A stretch of DNA of 64,000 nucleotides from DATLLJ01 sp965229885 (GCA_965229885.1 CBDDJX010000003.1:1488001-1552000), one strand, 5' to 3'; positions 27,664 to 36,704 are shown, numbered from the stretch's first letter. The notes: generated by a model from the sequence alone, not told the origin. Translations and numbers: made by a program.

Positions 27664-29065
27664 GAAGGTCCCTGTGGTCCATGTCATCGGGATTTGCGGA
27701 ACGGCGACCGCGACGCTGGGGGCGATGCTCGCGCACAAGGGCTTTCAGGTTCGGGGCTCCGATCAGGATGTGTACCCTCCGATGAGCGACTTCCTGTTAT
27801 CTGAAGGCATCGAAGCTTTGAGCGGCTATCGCCCCGAGCACATCACGAGCGATCTCGACTTCGTGATTGTCGGCAATGCGATTTCACGTGGCAACCAGGA
27901 GCTGGAGGAAGTTCTTGATCGGAAGATCCGATACTGCTCGCTGCCGGAAGCGATACGCGAGCACTTTCTCTGGAGCTCGCGATCGATTGTCATTGCGGGT
28001 ACGCACGGGAAGACGACGACGACGGCGCTGGCCGGATGGGTACTGACCGCCGCTGGCGTCGATCCGAGCGTGCTTATTGGCGGCGTCGCGCGCAACTTCG
28101 GAGAACACGGCTCGAGCTATCGGATGGGGCAGGGCCGCGACTTCGTGATCGAAGGCGACGAGTACGACAGCGCCTTCTTCGACAAGACCGCCAAGTTCCT
28201 CAAGTATCTTCCGGACATCGCCGTCATCAATAGTGTCGAGTTCGATCACGCTGACATCTACGCCGACGTCGAGTCCGTGACGCTGGCATTTCGCCGGCTG
28301 GTCAATCTGGTGCCCCGGCGCGGGTTGCTGCTGCTCGGCGCCGACAGCGAGCGGGCGCGAGGGCTGGCCGGCCTCGCCAAGTCGCGGGTCGAGACCTTCG
28401 GAACAGCCGACGGCCTCGACTGGCAGGCGTACGATCTCGAGTCGATCGGGGCGTCGACGAGGTTCAAGGTTCGGCGAGGAGGCGCGCCGTATGGAACCTT
28501 CGAGGTGCCGCTTGTCGGTGCCCACAACGTGCGTAACACAACCGCTGCCATTGCGATCGCGGCCGACATCGGCATTGCCGCCGGGCCGACCGCCGAAGGA
28601 CTGCGCCGGTTCGCCGGCGTCAAGCGCCGCCTGGAAGTCGTGGGCGTGGCTCGCGGCGTCACGGTCTATGACGACTTCGCGCATCATCCGACGGCGGTCG
28701 CCGAGACGCTGGCGGGCTTGCGGGCGGCGAATCCGGTGGCACGCATCTGGGCGGTCTTCGAGCCGCGATCGGCCTCGTCCTGTCGCCGTGTCTTTCAGGA
28801 TGACTTCGCCCGCGCGTTCGGTCCGGCGAGCGAGGTCCTCGTTGCGCCGGTGTTTCGATCGACGCTGCCAGAGGGGGAGCGGCTCTCCGTTCCTCAACTC
28901 GTTCGCGATCTCACGAAAGCCGGCCAGTCCGCCAGGGAGCCCACCTCCCTCGACGACATCATCGCGACTATCGTTCGCGAGCACCGGCCCGGCGATCTCG
29001 TCGTCCTCATGTCGAACGGCGGTTTCGGCGGCATCCATCACAAACTGCTGCTGGCACTCGCGTGA
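27656..29065 (+). CDS. mpl: Murein tripeptide ligase Mpl
   Basis: Mpl joins recycled L-Ala-gamma-D-Glu-mDAP tripeptide to UDP-MurNAc. The 469-residue Mur ligase begins HVIGICGTATATLGAML, has the ATP P-loop AGTHGKTTTTAL (about 114-125), FVIEGDEYDSAFFDKTAKFL, VEFDHADIY and DDFAHHPTAVAETL. TTG 27656 is chosen: GAGG lies 7 bases upstream and it overlaps the S66 stop by 8 bases. Presence implies mDAP-type peptidoglycan, hence a Gram-negative-like wall. Confidence 0.92.
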   Translation: MSKKVPVVHVIGICGTATATLGAMLAHKGFQVRGSDQDVYPPMSDFLLSEGIEALSGYRPEHITSDLDFVIVGNAISRGNQELEEVLDRKIRYCSLPEAIREHFLWSSRSIVIAGTHGKTTTTALAGWVLTAAGVDPSVLIGGVARNFGEHGSSYRMGQGRDFVIEGDEYDSAFFDKTAKFLKYLPDIAVINSVEFDHADIYADVESVTLAFRRLVNLVPRRGLLLLGADSERARGLAGLAKSRVETFGTADGLDWQAYDLESIGASTRFKVRRGGAPYGTFEVPLVGAHNVRNTTAAIAIAADIGIAAGPTAEGLRRFAGVKRRLEVVGVARGVTVYDDFAHHPTAVAETLAGLRAANPVARIWAVFEPRSASSCRRVFQDDFARAFGPASEVLVAPVFRSTLPEGERLSVPQLVRDLTKAGQSAREPTSLDDIIATIVREHRPGDLVVLMSNGGFGGIHHKLLLALA

Positions 29066-29748
29066 ACGCCTTCCGGATCGTGGAGGCCGGCGATGCCGCG
29101 TTGGTGGTGGAGTTCGCCGATCGGATCGATCCCGTCATCAACGGGACAGCCATTGCACTCGCAGAGGCGATCCGGGCGGCTGCTCTGCAAGGCGTGCGCG
29201 ATGTCGTCCCGACGTACCGGTCGGTTGCCGTCTACTTCGATCCGCTTCGGACGGATCTGGACGAGCTGAGGGCGCGAGTCGAGCACGGCGCGTCAAAAGC
29301 GAGGCCGGTGGCAACGAAGCACGTTGATCCGATCCGCGTGCCGGTCTGCTATGAAGGCGACTTCGGACCAGATCTTGCCGACGTGGCCGCGTTCGCAGGT
29401 GTCAGCGAAGCGGAAGCCGTCCGATTGCACGCCTCACGCGTCTATCGCGTCTTCATGCTCGGTTTCGTCGCCGGTTTTGCGTACATGGGAACAGTCGATG
29501 AGCGCATCGCGGCACCGCGCCTGCCCACACCGAGGGTCCGAGTACCGGTCGGATCTGTCGGCATTGCCGGTGTGCAGACCGGCATCTATCCAGTCTCTGT
29601 TCCTGGCGGCTGGCGGATTGTCGGCCGCACGCCGCTAAAGCCGTTCGATCTGACCCGCGACGAGCCGGTCCTGTTCAAACCCGGCGACGCCGTGCAGTTC
29701 TATGCGATCGATCCGGGCGAGTATACTCGGCTCGAGAATACACGTTGA
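29062..29748 (+). CDS. pxpB: 5-oxoprolinase subunit B
   Basis: PxpB (KipI, allophanate hydrolase subunit 1 family) with PxpA and PxpC opens 5-oxoproline using ATP. The 228-residue protein has the family stretches VPTYRSVAVYFDPL, VPVCYEGDFGPDL, VYRVFMLGFVAGFAYMGTVD and GSVGIAGVQTGIYPVSVPGG with RTPLKPFD. GTG 29062 overlaps mpl by 4 bases. pxpC follows directly, but no pxpA is present in the window. Confidence 0.9.
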   Translation: MNAFRIVEAGDAALVVEFADRIDPVINGTAIALAEAIRAAALQGVRDVVPTYRSVAVYFDPLRTDLDELRARVEHGASKARPVATKHVDPIRVPVCYEGDFGPDLADVAAFAGVSEAEAVRLHASRVYRVFMLGFVAGFAYMGTVDERIAAPRLPTPRVRVPVGSVGIAGVQTGIYPVSVPGGWRIVGRTPLKPFDLTRDEPVLFKPGDAVQFYAIDPGEYTRLENTR

Positions 29749-30708
29749 ATGGCGTCGCTCCGCGTCATCACGCCGGGCATCCTGACAACGATTCAGGATC
29801 GTGGCCGATGGGGTTGGCAAGGTCGCGGCGTACCTGTGGCGGGCCCGATGGATCCGCGCTCGCATCGCCTGGCCAACATCCTGGTCGGCAACGACACGGA
29901 CGCCGCAACGATCGAAGCGACGCTCGTCGGTCCAGAGGTGGAGTTCGACGACGAGCGGGTCGCGGCGGTCAGCGGCGCCGAGTTTGCGCTCACCGTCGAC
30001 AACCGCTCGATACCCGTCAACGCGCCATTCCCGGTTCGCGCCGGTTCGGTCCTTCGCTTTGGAGGCCATCGTCGCGGCGCTCGTGCCTATCTGGCGGTGG
30101 CAGGCGGAATTGCGGTACCACCTGTCCTAGGGAGTCGTTCCACGCATCTACCGAGCGCCATGGGCGGGCTCGATGGCCGGCCGTTGCGGGCGGGGGATCG
30201 CCTGCCGCTGGGAAAAAGGGGACGGGAGGCATCTCCTACTGTGCCATCAGGCCAGAAAGACAGCGGATCGAGGCCGTTTTCTGCGCCGAAAATGAGACCC
30301 GCCCCATTTTTCGGGGTGCCCGACGGGCGGGCCGTGGTGCGGGTCCTGCCGGGCCCGCAGTTGGATCGGTTCGCCTCCGACGCGCTCGATGTCCTGCAGT
30401 CGGCTCCCTATTTCCTCGACGCCAATTCGAATCGGATGGGGTTCCGCTTGCAAGGTCCCACGCTTCGGCATGCCGGGGACACGGAGATGCTGTCCGACGC
30501 CACGCCCCTCGGTGCGCTGCAAGTCGCTGCGGCGGGTCAACCAATCCTCCTGATGGCGGATCGGCAGACGAGCGGAGGATATCCAAGCATTGCGACCGTC
30601 ATCAGTGCCGACATCGGCCTCGCGGGACAACTGGCTCCTGGTGATTCGATTTCGTTCGTGGTCTCGACACTGCGAGAGGCAATGGCGGCGCTCGTTGCGC
30701 AGGAATAG
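29749..30708 (+). CDS. pxpC: 5-oxoprolinase subunit C
   Basis: PxpC (KipA, biotin-dependent carboxylase-like) partner of PxpB. 319 residues; N-terminal TPGILTTIQDRGRWGWQGRG and GPMDPRSHRLANILVGND, then YLAVAGGIAVPPVLGSRSTH, and the C-terminal LADRQTSGGYPSIATV-like 'MADRQTSGGYPSIATVISAD'. ATG 29749 starts immediately after the pxpB stop. Function needs PxpA, which must be encoded elsewhere or be lost. Confidence 0.9.
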   Translation: MASLRVITPGILTTIQDRGRWGWQGRGVPVAGPMDPRSHRLANILVGNDTDAATIEATLVGPEVEFDDERVAAVSGAEFALTVDNRSIPVNAPFPVRAGSVLRFGGHRRGARAYLAVAGGIAVPPVLGSRSTHLPSAMGGLDGRPLRAGDRLPLGKRGREASPTVPSGQKDSGSRPFSAPKMRPAPFFGVPDGRAVVRVLPGPQLDRFASDALDVLQSAPYFLDANSNRMGFRLQGPTLRHAGDTEMLSDATPLGALQVAAAGQPILLMADRQTSGGYPSIATVISADIGLAGQLAPGDSISFVVSTLREAMAALVAQE

Positions 30709-30740
30709 GCGTTGATGGCGTTCGAGTCTGGCGTACGTTG

Positions 30741-31673
30741 ATGGACGATTTCTTCGAAATGCTCGATGCCCAGTTCGGCGGGCGAGCGCGACGCGACGCG
30801 TTGCTGGCGCCGCTGACGACGTTTCGCGTCGGTGGACCTGCTGACTGGTTAGTCGAACCGAGAACCAGCGACGAGATCGTTACGGCGCTGAAGCTTGCAT
30901 CCGAGGCCGGCGTGGCGGTGACGATGCTCGGTGGCGGATCGAACGTGCTGGTGTCGGACGAGGGTGTGCGCGGACTGGTCATCCGGCCTCGCGGCGGTGA
31001 AATCTCGCGGGTCGACGACACACGCATTCGCGCGGATGCGGCGGTGACGATCAATGGACTGGTACGGTGGACGATTCACCGCGCATGCGCCGGCCTCGAG
31101 TCGTGGGCGGGCACGCCCGGAACGGTTGGCGGCGGCATCTACGGCAACGCGCATTTCGGCGGCCGCCTGATGGGCGATCTCGTCACCGACGTACGTGTCG
31201 CCTCTCCCAGGGGCGCCGTCAGTGATGTGGCCCGCGACGCGATGGGTTTTGCCTACGATCGCAGCCGGCTGCAGGAGTCCAGAGAGGTGCTGTTATCGGC
31301 GGTGTTTCGGGTCTCGACTGGCGAACCGGCCGCGCTGCGCGCCGCGGCGCGCGCGTCGCTGGTATTTCGAAAGCGGACGCAACCGCTCGATTGTCCCAGC
31401 GCGGGCTGCATCTTCCAGAACCCCGAACCGGGTCGCGACAGTGTCCCCGACGGCATTCCATGGTCGGCCGGGGCGCTGGTCGACCGTGCGGGCCTCAAAG
31501 GGCTCGCCATAGGCGGCGCCCGCGTGTCGCCGGCGCACGGCAACTTCATCGTGAACGACGATCGTGCTGCGGCACGAGACATTCGCCAGCTCATCACCCG
31601 GTGCCGGGACGGCGTACGCGCACGCTTCGGTGTCGAATTGCGGGAAGAGATCGTCTATCTTGGCAACTTCTAA
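30741..31673 (+). CDS. murB: UDP-N-acetylenolpyruvoylglucosamine reductase
   Basis: MurB reduces the enolpyruvyl group with NADPH/FAD to make UDP-MurNAc. The roughly 310-residue protein has TTFRVGGPADWLVEP, the FAD-binding TMLGGGSNVLVSDEGVRGLV, AGTPGTVGGGIYGNAHF and SAGCIFQNPEPG, where the proton-donor position is Cys rather than the E. coli Ser, a known variant. ATG 30741 is used; TTG 30738 is directly before it. Its stop shares a base with murA, so the two consecutive steps are coupled in reverse pathway order. Confidence 0.93.
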   Translation: MDDFFEMLDAQFGGRARRDALLAPLTTFRVGGPADWLVEPRTSDEIVTALKLASEAGVAVTMLGGGSNVLVSDEGVRGLVIRPRGGEISRVDDTRIRADAAVTINGLVRWTIHRACAGLESWAGTPGTVGGGIYGNAHFGGRLMGDLVTDVRVASPRGAVSDVARDAMGFAYDRSRLQESREVLLSAVFRVSTGEPAALRAAARASLVFRKRTQPLDCPSAGCIFQNPEPGRDSVPDGIPWSAGALVDRAGLKGLAIGGARVSPAHGNFIVNDDRAAARDIRQLITRCRDGVRARFGVELREEIVYLGNF

Positions 31674-32926
31674 TGTCCATACTTGCGATTGAAGGCGGCC
31701 ACAAGCTCTCGGGCTCCGTTGACGTCGAGGGGAACAAGAACAGCGCACTCCCGCTCCTCGCGGCCTGCCTGCTGACGACGGAAGAGTGCGTGCTGAGCAA
31801 CATGCCGCGCATCAGCGACGTCGAGGTGATGGCGCGCCTGCTCGTCGATCTTGGTGCGACGGTCGACGGCATCGGCACGACGACGCTCCGCGTACGGTGT
31901 GCGACGGTCCTCAAGGACGAGCCGGATCCTGCACTGGTCGGGCGGCTTCGCGGGTCCGTTCTGCTTCTTGGCCCGCTGCTGGCGCGGCGCGGGCAGGCGC
32001 GGCTGGCGCCGCCCGGCGGAGATTTCCCCGCGCGGCGAAGCCTTTCAACCCATCTCGAGGCGCTGGCGTCGATGGGCGCACGTATGGTGGCCCATGAAGG
32101 GCATGCGCTCGACGTCCCTGATGGGCTGAAGCCGGCGTCGCTGTACCTGTACGAGGCGTCGGTGACCGGGACCGAGACCGCGCTTCTCGCGGCGGCCGCG
32201 GCGCCTGGACTCTCTGAAATCCGCCATGCCGCGTGCGAACCCCACGTTGCCGAGTTGTGCGCGTTTCTGCGACAGCTTGGCGTCGGCGTGACTGGCGGCG
32301 GCACGTCCACGATTCGTATCGAGGGCGGCGCCAGACTTCACGGCGCCGAGCACCGGCTGTGCGGTGATTACATCGAGGCCGGCAGCTGGGCCGTTGTTGC
32401 GGCGGTCACGGGCGGCGAGATTGACGTGAAAGGGGCGCGTCCCGAAGACATGGAGGTCGTCGCCGCCGTGCTGAAGCGCATGTCCATCGAGTGTGCGACG
32501 GACGGCGACGTGTTCAGGGTGTCGCGTTCGTCGCCGCAGGCGGCTGGGCGAATCACGACCGGGCTCTGGCCGGGGTTCCCGAGCGATCTCGTGAGCCTGG
32601 TCACCGTGCTGGCGACGCAGGCCGCTGGACAGACGCTCGTCCACGACTGGCTGTACGAGCTGCGGCTATTCGCGCTCGAGCAGTTGAGCGGCATGGGCGC
32701 GGACCTGTTTCTGTGCGATCCGCACCGAATCATCGTCACGGGCCCCAAGCAGTTGACAGGCCGCCCGCTCGACAGTCGCGATCTGCGATCAGGAATGGCG
32801 CTGATTGCCGCGGCGCTGGCGGGAGATGGACTGAGCCGCGTCTCGCCGCTTGAAACGGTCGAGCGAGGGTACAGCCGTCTCGTTGAGCGCCTCCGAGCGC
32901 TCGGCGGGCGGGTGGAAAAAATGTAG
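31673..32926 (+). CDS. murA: UDP-N-acetylglucosamine 1-carboxyvinyltransferase with Asp at the fosfomycin site
   Basis: MurA transfers enolpyruvate to UDP-GlcNAc, the first committed step of peptidoglycan synthesis. 417 residues, EPSP-synthase-like double barrel: AIEGGHKLSGSVDVEGNKNS, LRGSVLLLGPLLARRG, then PPGGDFPARRSLSTHLEAL. In most bacteria the loop reads PGGC and the Cys is alkylated by fosfomycin; here it is Asp117. Known Asp-type MurA enzymes (mycobacteria, chlamydiae) are active and resistant. Overlaps the murB stop codon. Confidence 0.93.
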   Translation: MSILAIEGGHKLSGSVDVEGNKNSALPLLAACLLTTEECVLSNMPRISDVEVMARLLVDLGATVDGIGTTTLRVRCATVLKDEPDPALVGRLRGSVLLLGPLLARRGQARLAPPGGDFPARRSLSTHLEALASMGARMVAHEGHALDVPDGLKPASLYLYEASVTGTETALLAAAAAPGLSEIRHAACEPHVAELCAFLRQLGVGVTGGGTSTIRIEGGARLHGAEHRLCGDYIEAGSWAVVAAVTGGEIDVKGARPEDMEVVAAVLKRMSIECATDGDVFRVSRSSPQAAGRITTGLWPGFPSDLVSLVTVLATQAAGQTLVHDWLYELRLFALEQLSGMGADLFLCDPHRIIVTGPKQLTGRPLDSRDLRSGMALIAAALAGDGLSRVSPLETVERGYSRLVERLRALGGRVEKM

Positions 32927-32934
32927 GCGCCGGT

Positions 32935-34704
32935 CTACCGCTGCGGTTGCGCGGTCGGCGGCTCGATCGGTGCCGGCAGAGGCAGGTCGGGCAGCGGCTC
33001 CAGCGTATCGCGGCCGACGCGGAAGGCGCGCAGGTCGGCCTCGTCCAGATCGAGCACGCGGATGATGTGCGGCGTCAGCGTCAGCACGATGTCGGTTTGA
33101 GTCGCCTCCCTCTGCGTGTGCGTGAAGAGCCGGCCGATGCCAGGTATATCGCTCAGTCCCGGGATCCCGTCCACCGATCGGCGTTCTTCGTCGCGAATCA
33201 GTCCCGCCAGTATGTTCGTTTCGCCATCGTGCAGACGGATCACCGTGTTGATCTCGCGATTGCCGAAGGTCGGCAATCCGCCGAATCCGCTCCCGGAAAT
33301 ATTCGTCACCGCGACCTTCAAGCCCAGCGTGACATCGTTGTCGTGATGCGTCCGCGGCGTGATGTCGATGTTCACGCCGATATTTTGGTACGTGTACGCG
33401 GTGATTGGCTGCTGCGGCGTGCCGCCGGTTGCAATCGGCGCGAACGTCGTCGTCGGGACGGGCACCCGGTCGCCGAAGCGCGCCTGCGCCGTCGTGCCGT
33501 CCGAGGTGCGAAGCTGCGGATTTGCAAGAATCCGCGTGTTCGCGTCGGCCTTAAGCAACCGGTAGTACAACGACGGCAGATTCGCGAGCAGCACGTCAGA
33601 CTGCGAAAGATTGCGCAACGCTTCCAGCGTCAGCGTCGAATTCGGCGGGTTGATGTTGACCGACCCGTCGATGCCGGGCGAGCCCGGCGAGGCGAACTGC
33701 AGGCCGTAGCCGAGCAGCTTCGTGCGGTCGACCTCGAGCAACTCGACGTCGATGATGACTTCCGGACGCGCTTTGTCGATCGCCGTGAGCACGCGCGCCG
33801 CCGCCGCCACCCGTTCCGGGGTATCTTTGAGCGTCAGCGCGTTGGTCGCGGTGGTGGCCGAAATGCGCCGGACGTCGAGGACCAGTCGCAGGAGGTCCAT
33901 CGTTTCCTTGAGGTCGGCGTTGCTCAGATAGAACGTCCGGACCACTTCCTCTTCGTACTCGCGTCGCTTGGCTTCCGTGTCAGGAATCACGACGACCATG
34001 CTCGGCGCAGTCACTCGGAAGAAGGTACGCGTGACGCGGGCCACCGTGTTGAGCGCATCCTCGAGCGAGGCATTGCGCAGGTCCACGGTGACCGCCGTTT
34101 CGCGGAACGTCGAATCGAACACGATGCTGACGTTGGCGAACCGGGCGATGCTGGTGAAGACGTCTCGGCTGCTGGCCTCGCGGAAGATAAGCGAGGCCGG
34201 CATCTTCACGGCCTGCGGGAGATCTAATCCTGGCGGGGCCAGATTCCGCGAGCGATCGATGAGTATCTGAAGCTCGGTCTTGCCCTCGGTTGAGAGAGCG
34301 GTCTTCGCGCGGAGCCTGTTGCGGGTCGCTCGCAGTTCCTGATCGATGTCGGGGCTGCCCGGGTTCAGGTCGGCAGCCAGCCCGTACTCGACGAGTGCCT
34401 CGTCGAACTTTCCCAGCGCCGTGAGGCGCTGCCCCGTGACGAAGTGGTCCTGCGCGGCGCGCAGCTTGGCCCGCTCGAGACCGAGACGCGCGTCGGTGTT
34501 CGTCGGGGCCAGGCGGAGCGCCTGGCCATATTCAGCAACCGCGCGATCGTAGTCTTGGCGCAGCTCAGCGTCGCGGCCGCGGTGGAACGCCCCCGTCGCT
34601 GCGCAGTTGCTGAGGAGGACGGTGCACAAGCCGATGGCGACGAGGGCGCACACCCGTCGGGAGGTGGTGCGGTATTCAGGAACGAGGTGTATCGGTGACA
34701 ACAT
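32935..34704 (-). CDS. TPR-secretin lipoprotein (GspD/PilQ-like)
   Basis: A secretin-family outer-membrane channel of about 590 residues. It has an N-terminal lipoprotein signal with lipobox-like LLSNC, TPR-like repeats at about 35-120 (AVAEYGQALRLAPTNTDARL; FDEALVEYGLAADLNPGSPD), N-type domains (DVFTSIARFANVSIVFD; TFYLSNADLKETMDLLRLVL) and the C-terminal secretin domain (VELLEVDRTKLLGYGLQF; NREINTVIRLHDGETNILAG; PGLSDIPGIGRLF; VLTLTPHII). ATG 34704 is used; GTG 34710 is alternative. It overlaps lolA. It is distinct from PilQ at 61695, so this is a second secretin with no pilus or secretion genes beside it. Confidence 0.83.
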   Translation of the reverse strand: MLSPIHLVPEYRTTSRRVCALVAIGLCTVLLSNCAATGAFHRGRDAELRQDYDRAVAEYGQALRLAPTNTDARLGLERAKLRAAQDHFVTGQRLTALGKFDEALVEYGLAADLNPGSPDIDQELRATRNRLRAKTALSTEGKTELQILIDRSRNLAPPGLDLPQAVKMPASLIFREASSRDVFTSIARFANVSIVFDSTFRETAVTVDLRNASLEDALNTVARVTRTFFRVTAPSMVVVIPDTEAKRREYEEEVVRTFYLSNADLKETMDLLRLVLDVRRISATTATNALTLKDTPERVAAAARVLTAIDKARPEVIIDVELLEVDRTKLLGYGLQFASPGSPGIDGSVNINPPNSTLTLEALRNLSQSDVLLANLPSLYYRLLKADANTRILANPQLRTSDGTTAQARFGDRVPVPTTTFAPIATGGTPQQPITAYTYQNIGVNIDITPRTHHDNDVTLGLKVAVTNISGSGFGGLPTFGNREINTVIRLHDGETNILAGLIRDEERRSVDGIPGLSDIPGIGRLFTHTQREATQTDIVLTLTPHIIRVLDLDEADLRAFRVGRDTLEPLPDLPLPAPIEPPTAQPQR

Positions 34705-35371
34705 CAACACCGCGAGGGATCTTGAACGTGAACTGGTCGTCTGCCAGGCCGATATCGTGCTTCAGGTTCGTGAACACAAATGTCGATGTTCCCCCTTGCG
34801 CGTCGGTTGTGACCAGGCCCCGGATGGCGAGGGTCGCCGGATCGACGGCGAGAACCAGCCAATCGTAGTCCGGCAGCTTTGATTTTGGGACGAGCTTCAG
34901 CGCCCGGCTGCCGGCCGGCAGGCCTGCTGGCAGCTCGACAAAAGCGGGCGTGAATTCGCTCGTCAGACGGCCTGTGCCGGCAAGGAACAGGGCAGGCGTC
35001 GTCGCGTCGGCATTAGGCGGGACCGTGCTGACCATGACCTGCTTGTCCGCGGGAATGTAGAAGTAGATCTTTGCCCCGTCGGAGACGAACTGCTTCTTCT
35101 CGGGCGCCGTGTAATCCCACCGCATTCTGCCCGGCTTCTTCATCAGCACCGTGCCGCGCTCGGTGAACGTCTTCTTCAGCACACTCCCCTGGTACGTGTG
35201 GACGAAGTCCGCAGAAAAGTCCTTGACCGTGTCGTACCTGCGTTGCAGCGCCTGGGCGAACTCCGATGCGGTCGGATCCGCGGCGCGGTTATTCGCAGCG
35301 AGGAGCACGACGAGTGCCGCGCTCAATGCGGTGGCGCTCAGGCGGGGGCGGAGCTGAGCGGCCGGGGACAT
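34676..35371 (-). CDS. lolA: LolA-like outer-membrane lipoprotein carrier protein
   Basis: A 231-residue periplasmic LolA-type protein that ferries lipoproteins to the outer membrane. It has a signal peptide (ALSAALVVLLAANNRA), then FAQALQRRYDTVKDFSADFV, GTVLMKKPGRMRWDYTAPEK and DYDWLVLAVDPATLAIRGLV. Co-encoded with a predicted outer-membrane lipoprotein secretin, a plausible client. ATG 35371 has no Shine-Dalgarno and its first codons (ATGTCCCCGG) belong to the terminal repeat of the adjacent IS481-type element, so the native start or leader was probably replaced. Confidence 0.8.
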   Translation of the reverse strand: MSPAAQLRPRLSATALSAALVVLLAANNRAADPTASEFAQALQRRYDTVKDFSADFVHTYQGSVLKKTFTERGTVLMKKPGRMRWDYTAPEKKQFVSDGAKIYFYIPADKQVMVSTVPPNADATTPALFLAGTGRLTSEFTPAFVELPAGLPAGSRALKLVPKSKLPDYDWLVLAVDPATLAIRGLVTTDAQGGTSTFVFTNLKHDIGLADDQFTFKIPRGVDVVTDTPRS

Positions 35372-35381
35372 GAGTGACAGA

Positions 35382-36629
35382 TCAGTCCGGGGACATGGGT
35401 AACACTTGGTGGGTGTTACCACGCCGTGTGAGAGCGGAGGAGCGCGCGTTCTTGGCGGGCTCCGTAGTCGTCCCGGCCGGTCCTCTCCTGACGGTGCGGC
35501 CTTTGTGATCTTCAATGCGGAGAATGCGTTCGTTCATCCGTCCGAGCTTCACTGGCCCGAAGTATACGTCCCAGAGCCCATCGTCGACTTCTTCCAGTCC
35601 GACGTACTCGCCCGCCAGCGTGTGCGTCACGCAGACCCAGCGCTTCTTCCACCGGATGCCGCTGTTGCGACTGACGAGGCGGACTTCGAAGTGGCCGGGG
35701 TATTCCACGGGCGCGAGCGTGCGCGGCAGCGTCCGCGGTGACGGCTGGTAGACGGAGCCAGGCGTTTCTTGGTCCAATGCTTCGTGCGGGCGTTCGTCGT
35801 TGTACTCGTGACGAAACCGATTGAACCGGATCTGTTGGGCGCGCAGATTGGCGCTCGGGGGACGCGTGGCCTCGGCTTTCAGCGTCCGATGCATCCGCTC
35901 ATGGCGCCCGTTCTGCTGCGGGGACGCGGGGGCGATCAGTTCCGGGAGGATCCCGAGCCGAATCCACCAGACGGACAACGTGGACAGGCGCCCGAGCGCG
36001 GTAGTGGCGAAGGGCACGCCATTGTCGGTCCGGATGATCCCCGGCAAGCCGTACTCTTGGAAGAGGCGGAGGAAGAGCGGGCGAGCCGTAACGATCGCGG
36101 TCGAGAGCAGGCCGTGACAGGTCAGCAAGTACCGACTGAAGCCATCGACGATCGTCAACGGATAGCAATACACCCCGTCGCGGGTTTTGAACTGCCCTTT
36201 GAAGTCCGCGGTCCAGGTCCCGTTGGGGGCCGTCATCGGGATCAGCGGCCGACCCGGGTGTGCGGGCACCGGCCGCCGCCGCGACCCCGTGATGAGACCG
36301 GCGCGATCCAGCAGATCACAGACCGTACTCCGGGCCGGGAGTGTCCACGTCGGGTGCCGCGTGGCCACGATCTTCAGGAGTTTCTTGGCGCCCCAGGTCG
36401 GATGGTGGCGGCGCACGTCCAGCAGGGCCGCGATGATCGGCGGGGGCGTCCGGTGCGGACAATGCGCCGGCCGCCGTGACCGATCGACCAGCCCGGCCGG
36501 TCCCCCAACCTCATAGCGCTCGATCCATTTATAGGCGGTCTTCCGACTGATGCCGTAGCGTCGCGCCAGCTCCGCGACGTCGAACACATCGCGCTGGTAG
36601 TCGGCGATGAACTGCACGCGTTGGTCCAT
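35382..36629 (-). CDS. IS481-family transposase
   Basis: A 415-residue transposase, apparently intact. N-terminal HTH region (FDVAELARRYGISRKTAYKW; ERYEVGGPAGLVDRSRRPAH) is followed by the rve integrase core with the DDE triad in WTADFKGQF, GIIRTDNGVPF and QQNGRHERMHRTLK, then a C-terminal beta-rich domain. ATG 36629 is selected because AGGAG lies 9 bases before it; ATG 36653 is in frame upstream. The stop codon falls on the first bases of the inverted repeat, whose sequence encodes the final LPMSPD. Confidence 0.9.
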   Translation of the reverse strand: MDQRVQFIADYQRDVFDVAELARRYGISRKTAYKWIERYEVGGPAGLVDRSRRPAHCPHRTPPPIIAALLDVRRHHPTWGAKKLLKIVATRHPTWTLPARSTVCDLLDRAGLITGSRRRPVPAHPGRPLIPMTAPNGTWTADFKGQFKTRDGVYCYPLTIVDGFSRYLLTCHGLLSTAIVTARPLFLRLFQEYGLPGIIRTDNGVPFATTALGRLSTLSVWWIRLGILPELIAPASPQQNGRHERMHRTLKAEATRPPSANLRAQQIRFNRFRHEYNDERPHEALDQETPGSVYQPSPRTLPRTLAPVEYPGHFEVRLVSRNSGIRWKKRWVCVTHTLAGEYVGLEEVDDGLWDVYFGPVKLGRMNERILRIEDHKGRTVRRGPAGTTTEPAKNARSSALTRRGNTHQVLPMSPD

Positions 36630-36704
36630 GAGTAACGTCTCCTGCCATGGCATCGAGCACCTCGGCTCGAGTGTGGCTGAATGTGTTACCCATGTCCCCG
36701 GACT
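35384..36704 (-). mobile_element. Complete IS481-type insertion sequence
   Basis: A 1321-bp element bounded by perfect 22-bp inverted repeats (AGTCCGGGGACATGGGTAAC... at 35384-35405, mirrored at 36683-36704). Outside each inner repeat lies a second, diverged copy of the same motif (35362-35383 and 36705-36726, 16 of 22 matching), so the true ends may be 35362 and about 36727. One full-length transposase is inside. No clear target duplication is visible. It lies between lolA and the residue of a DUF2723 gene. Confidence 0.85.
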
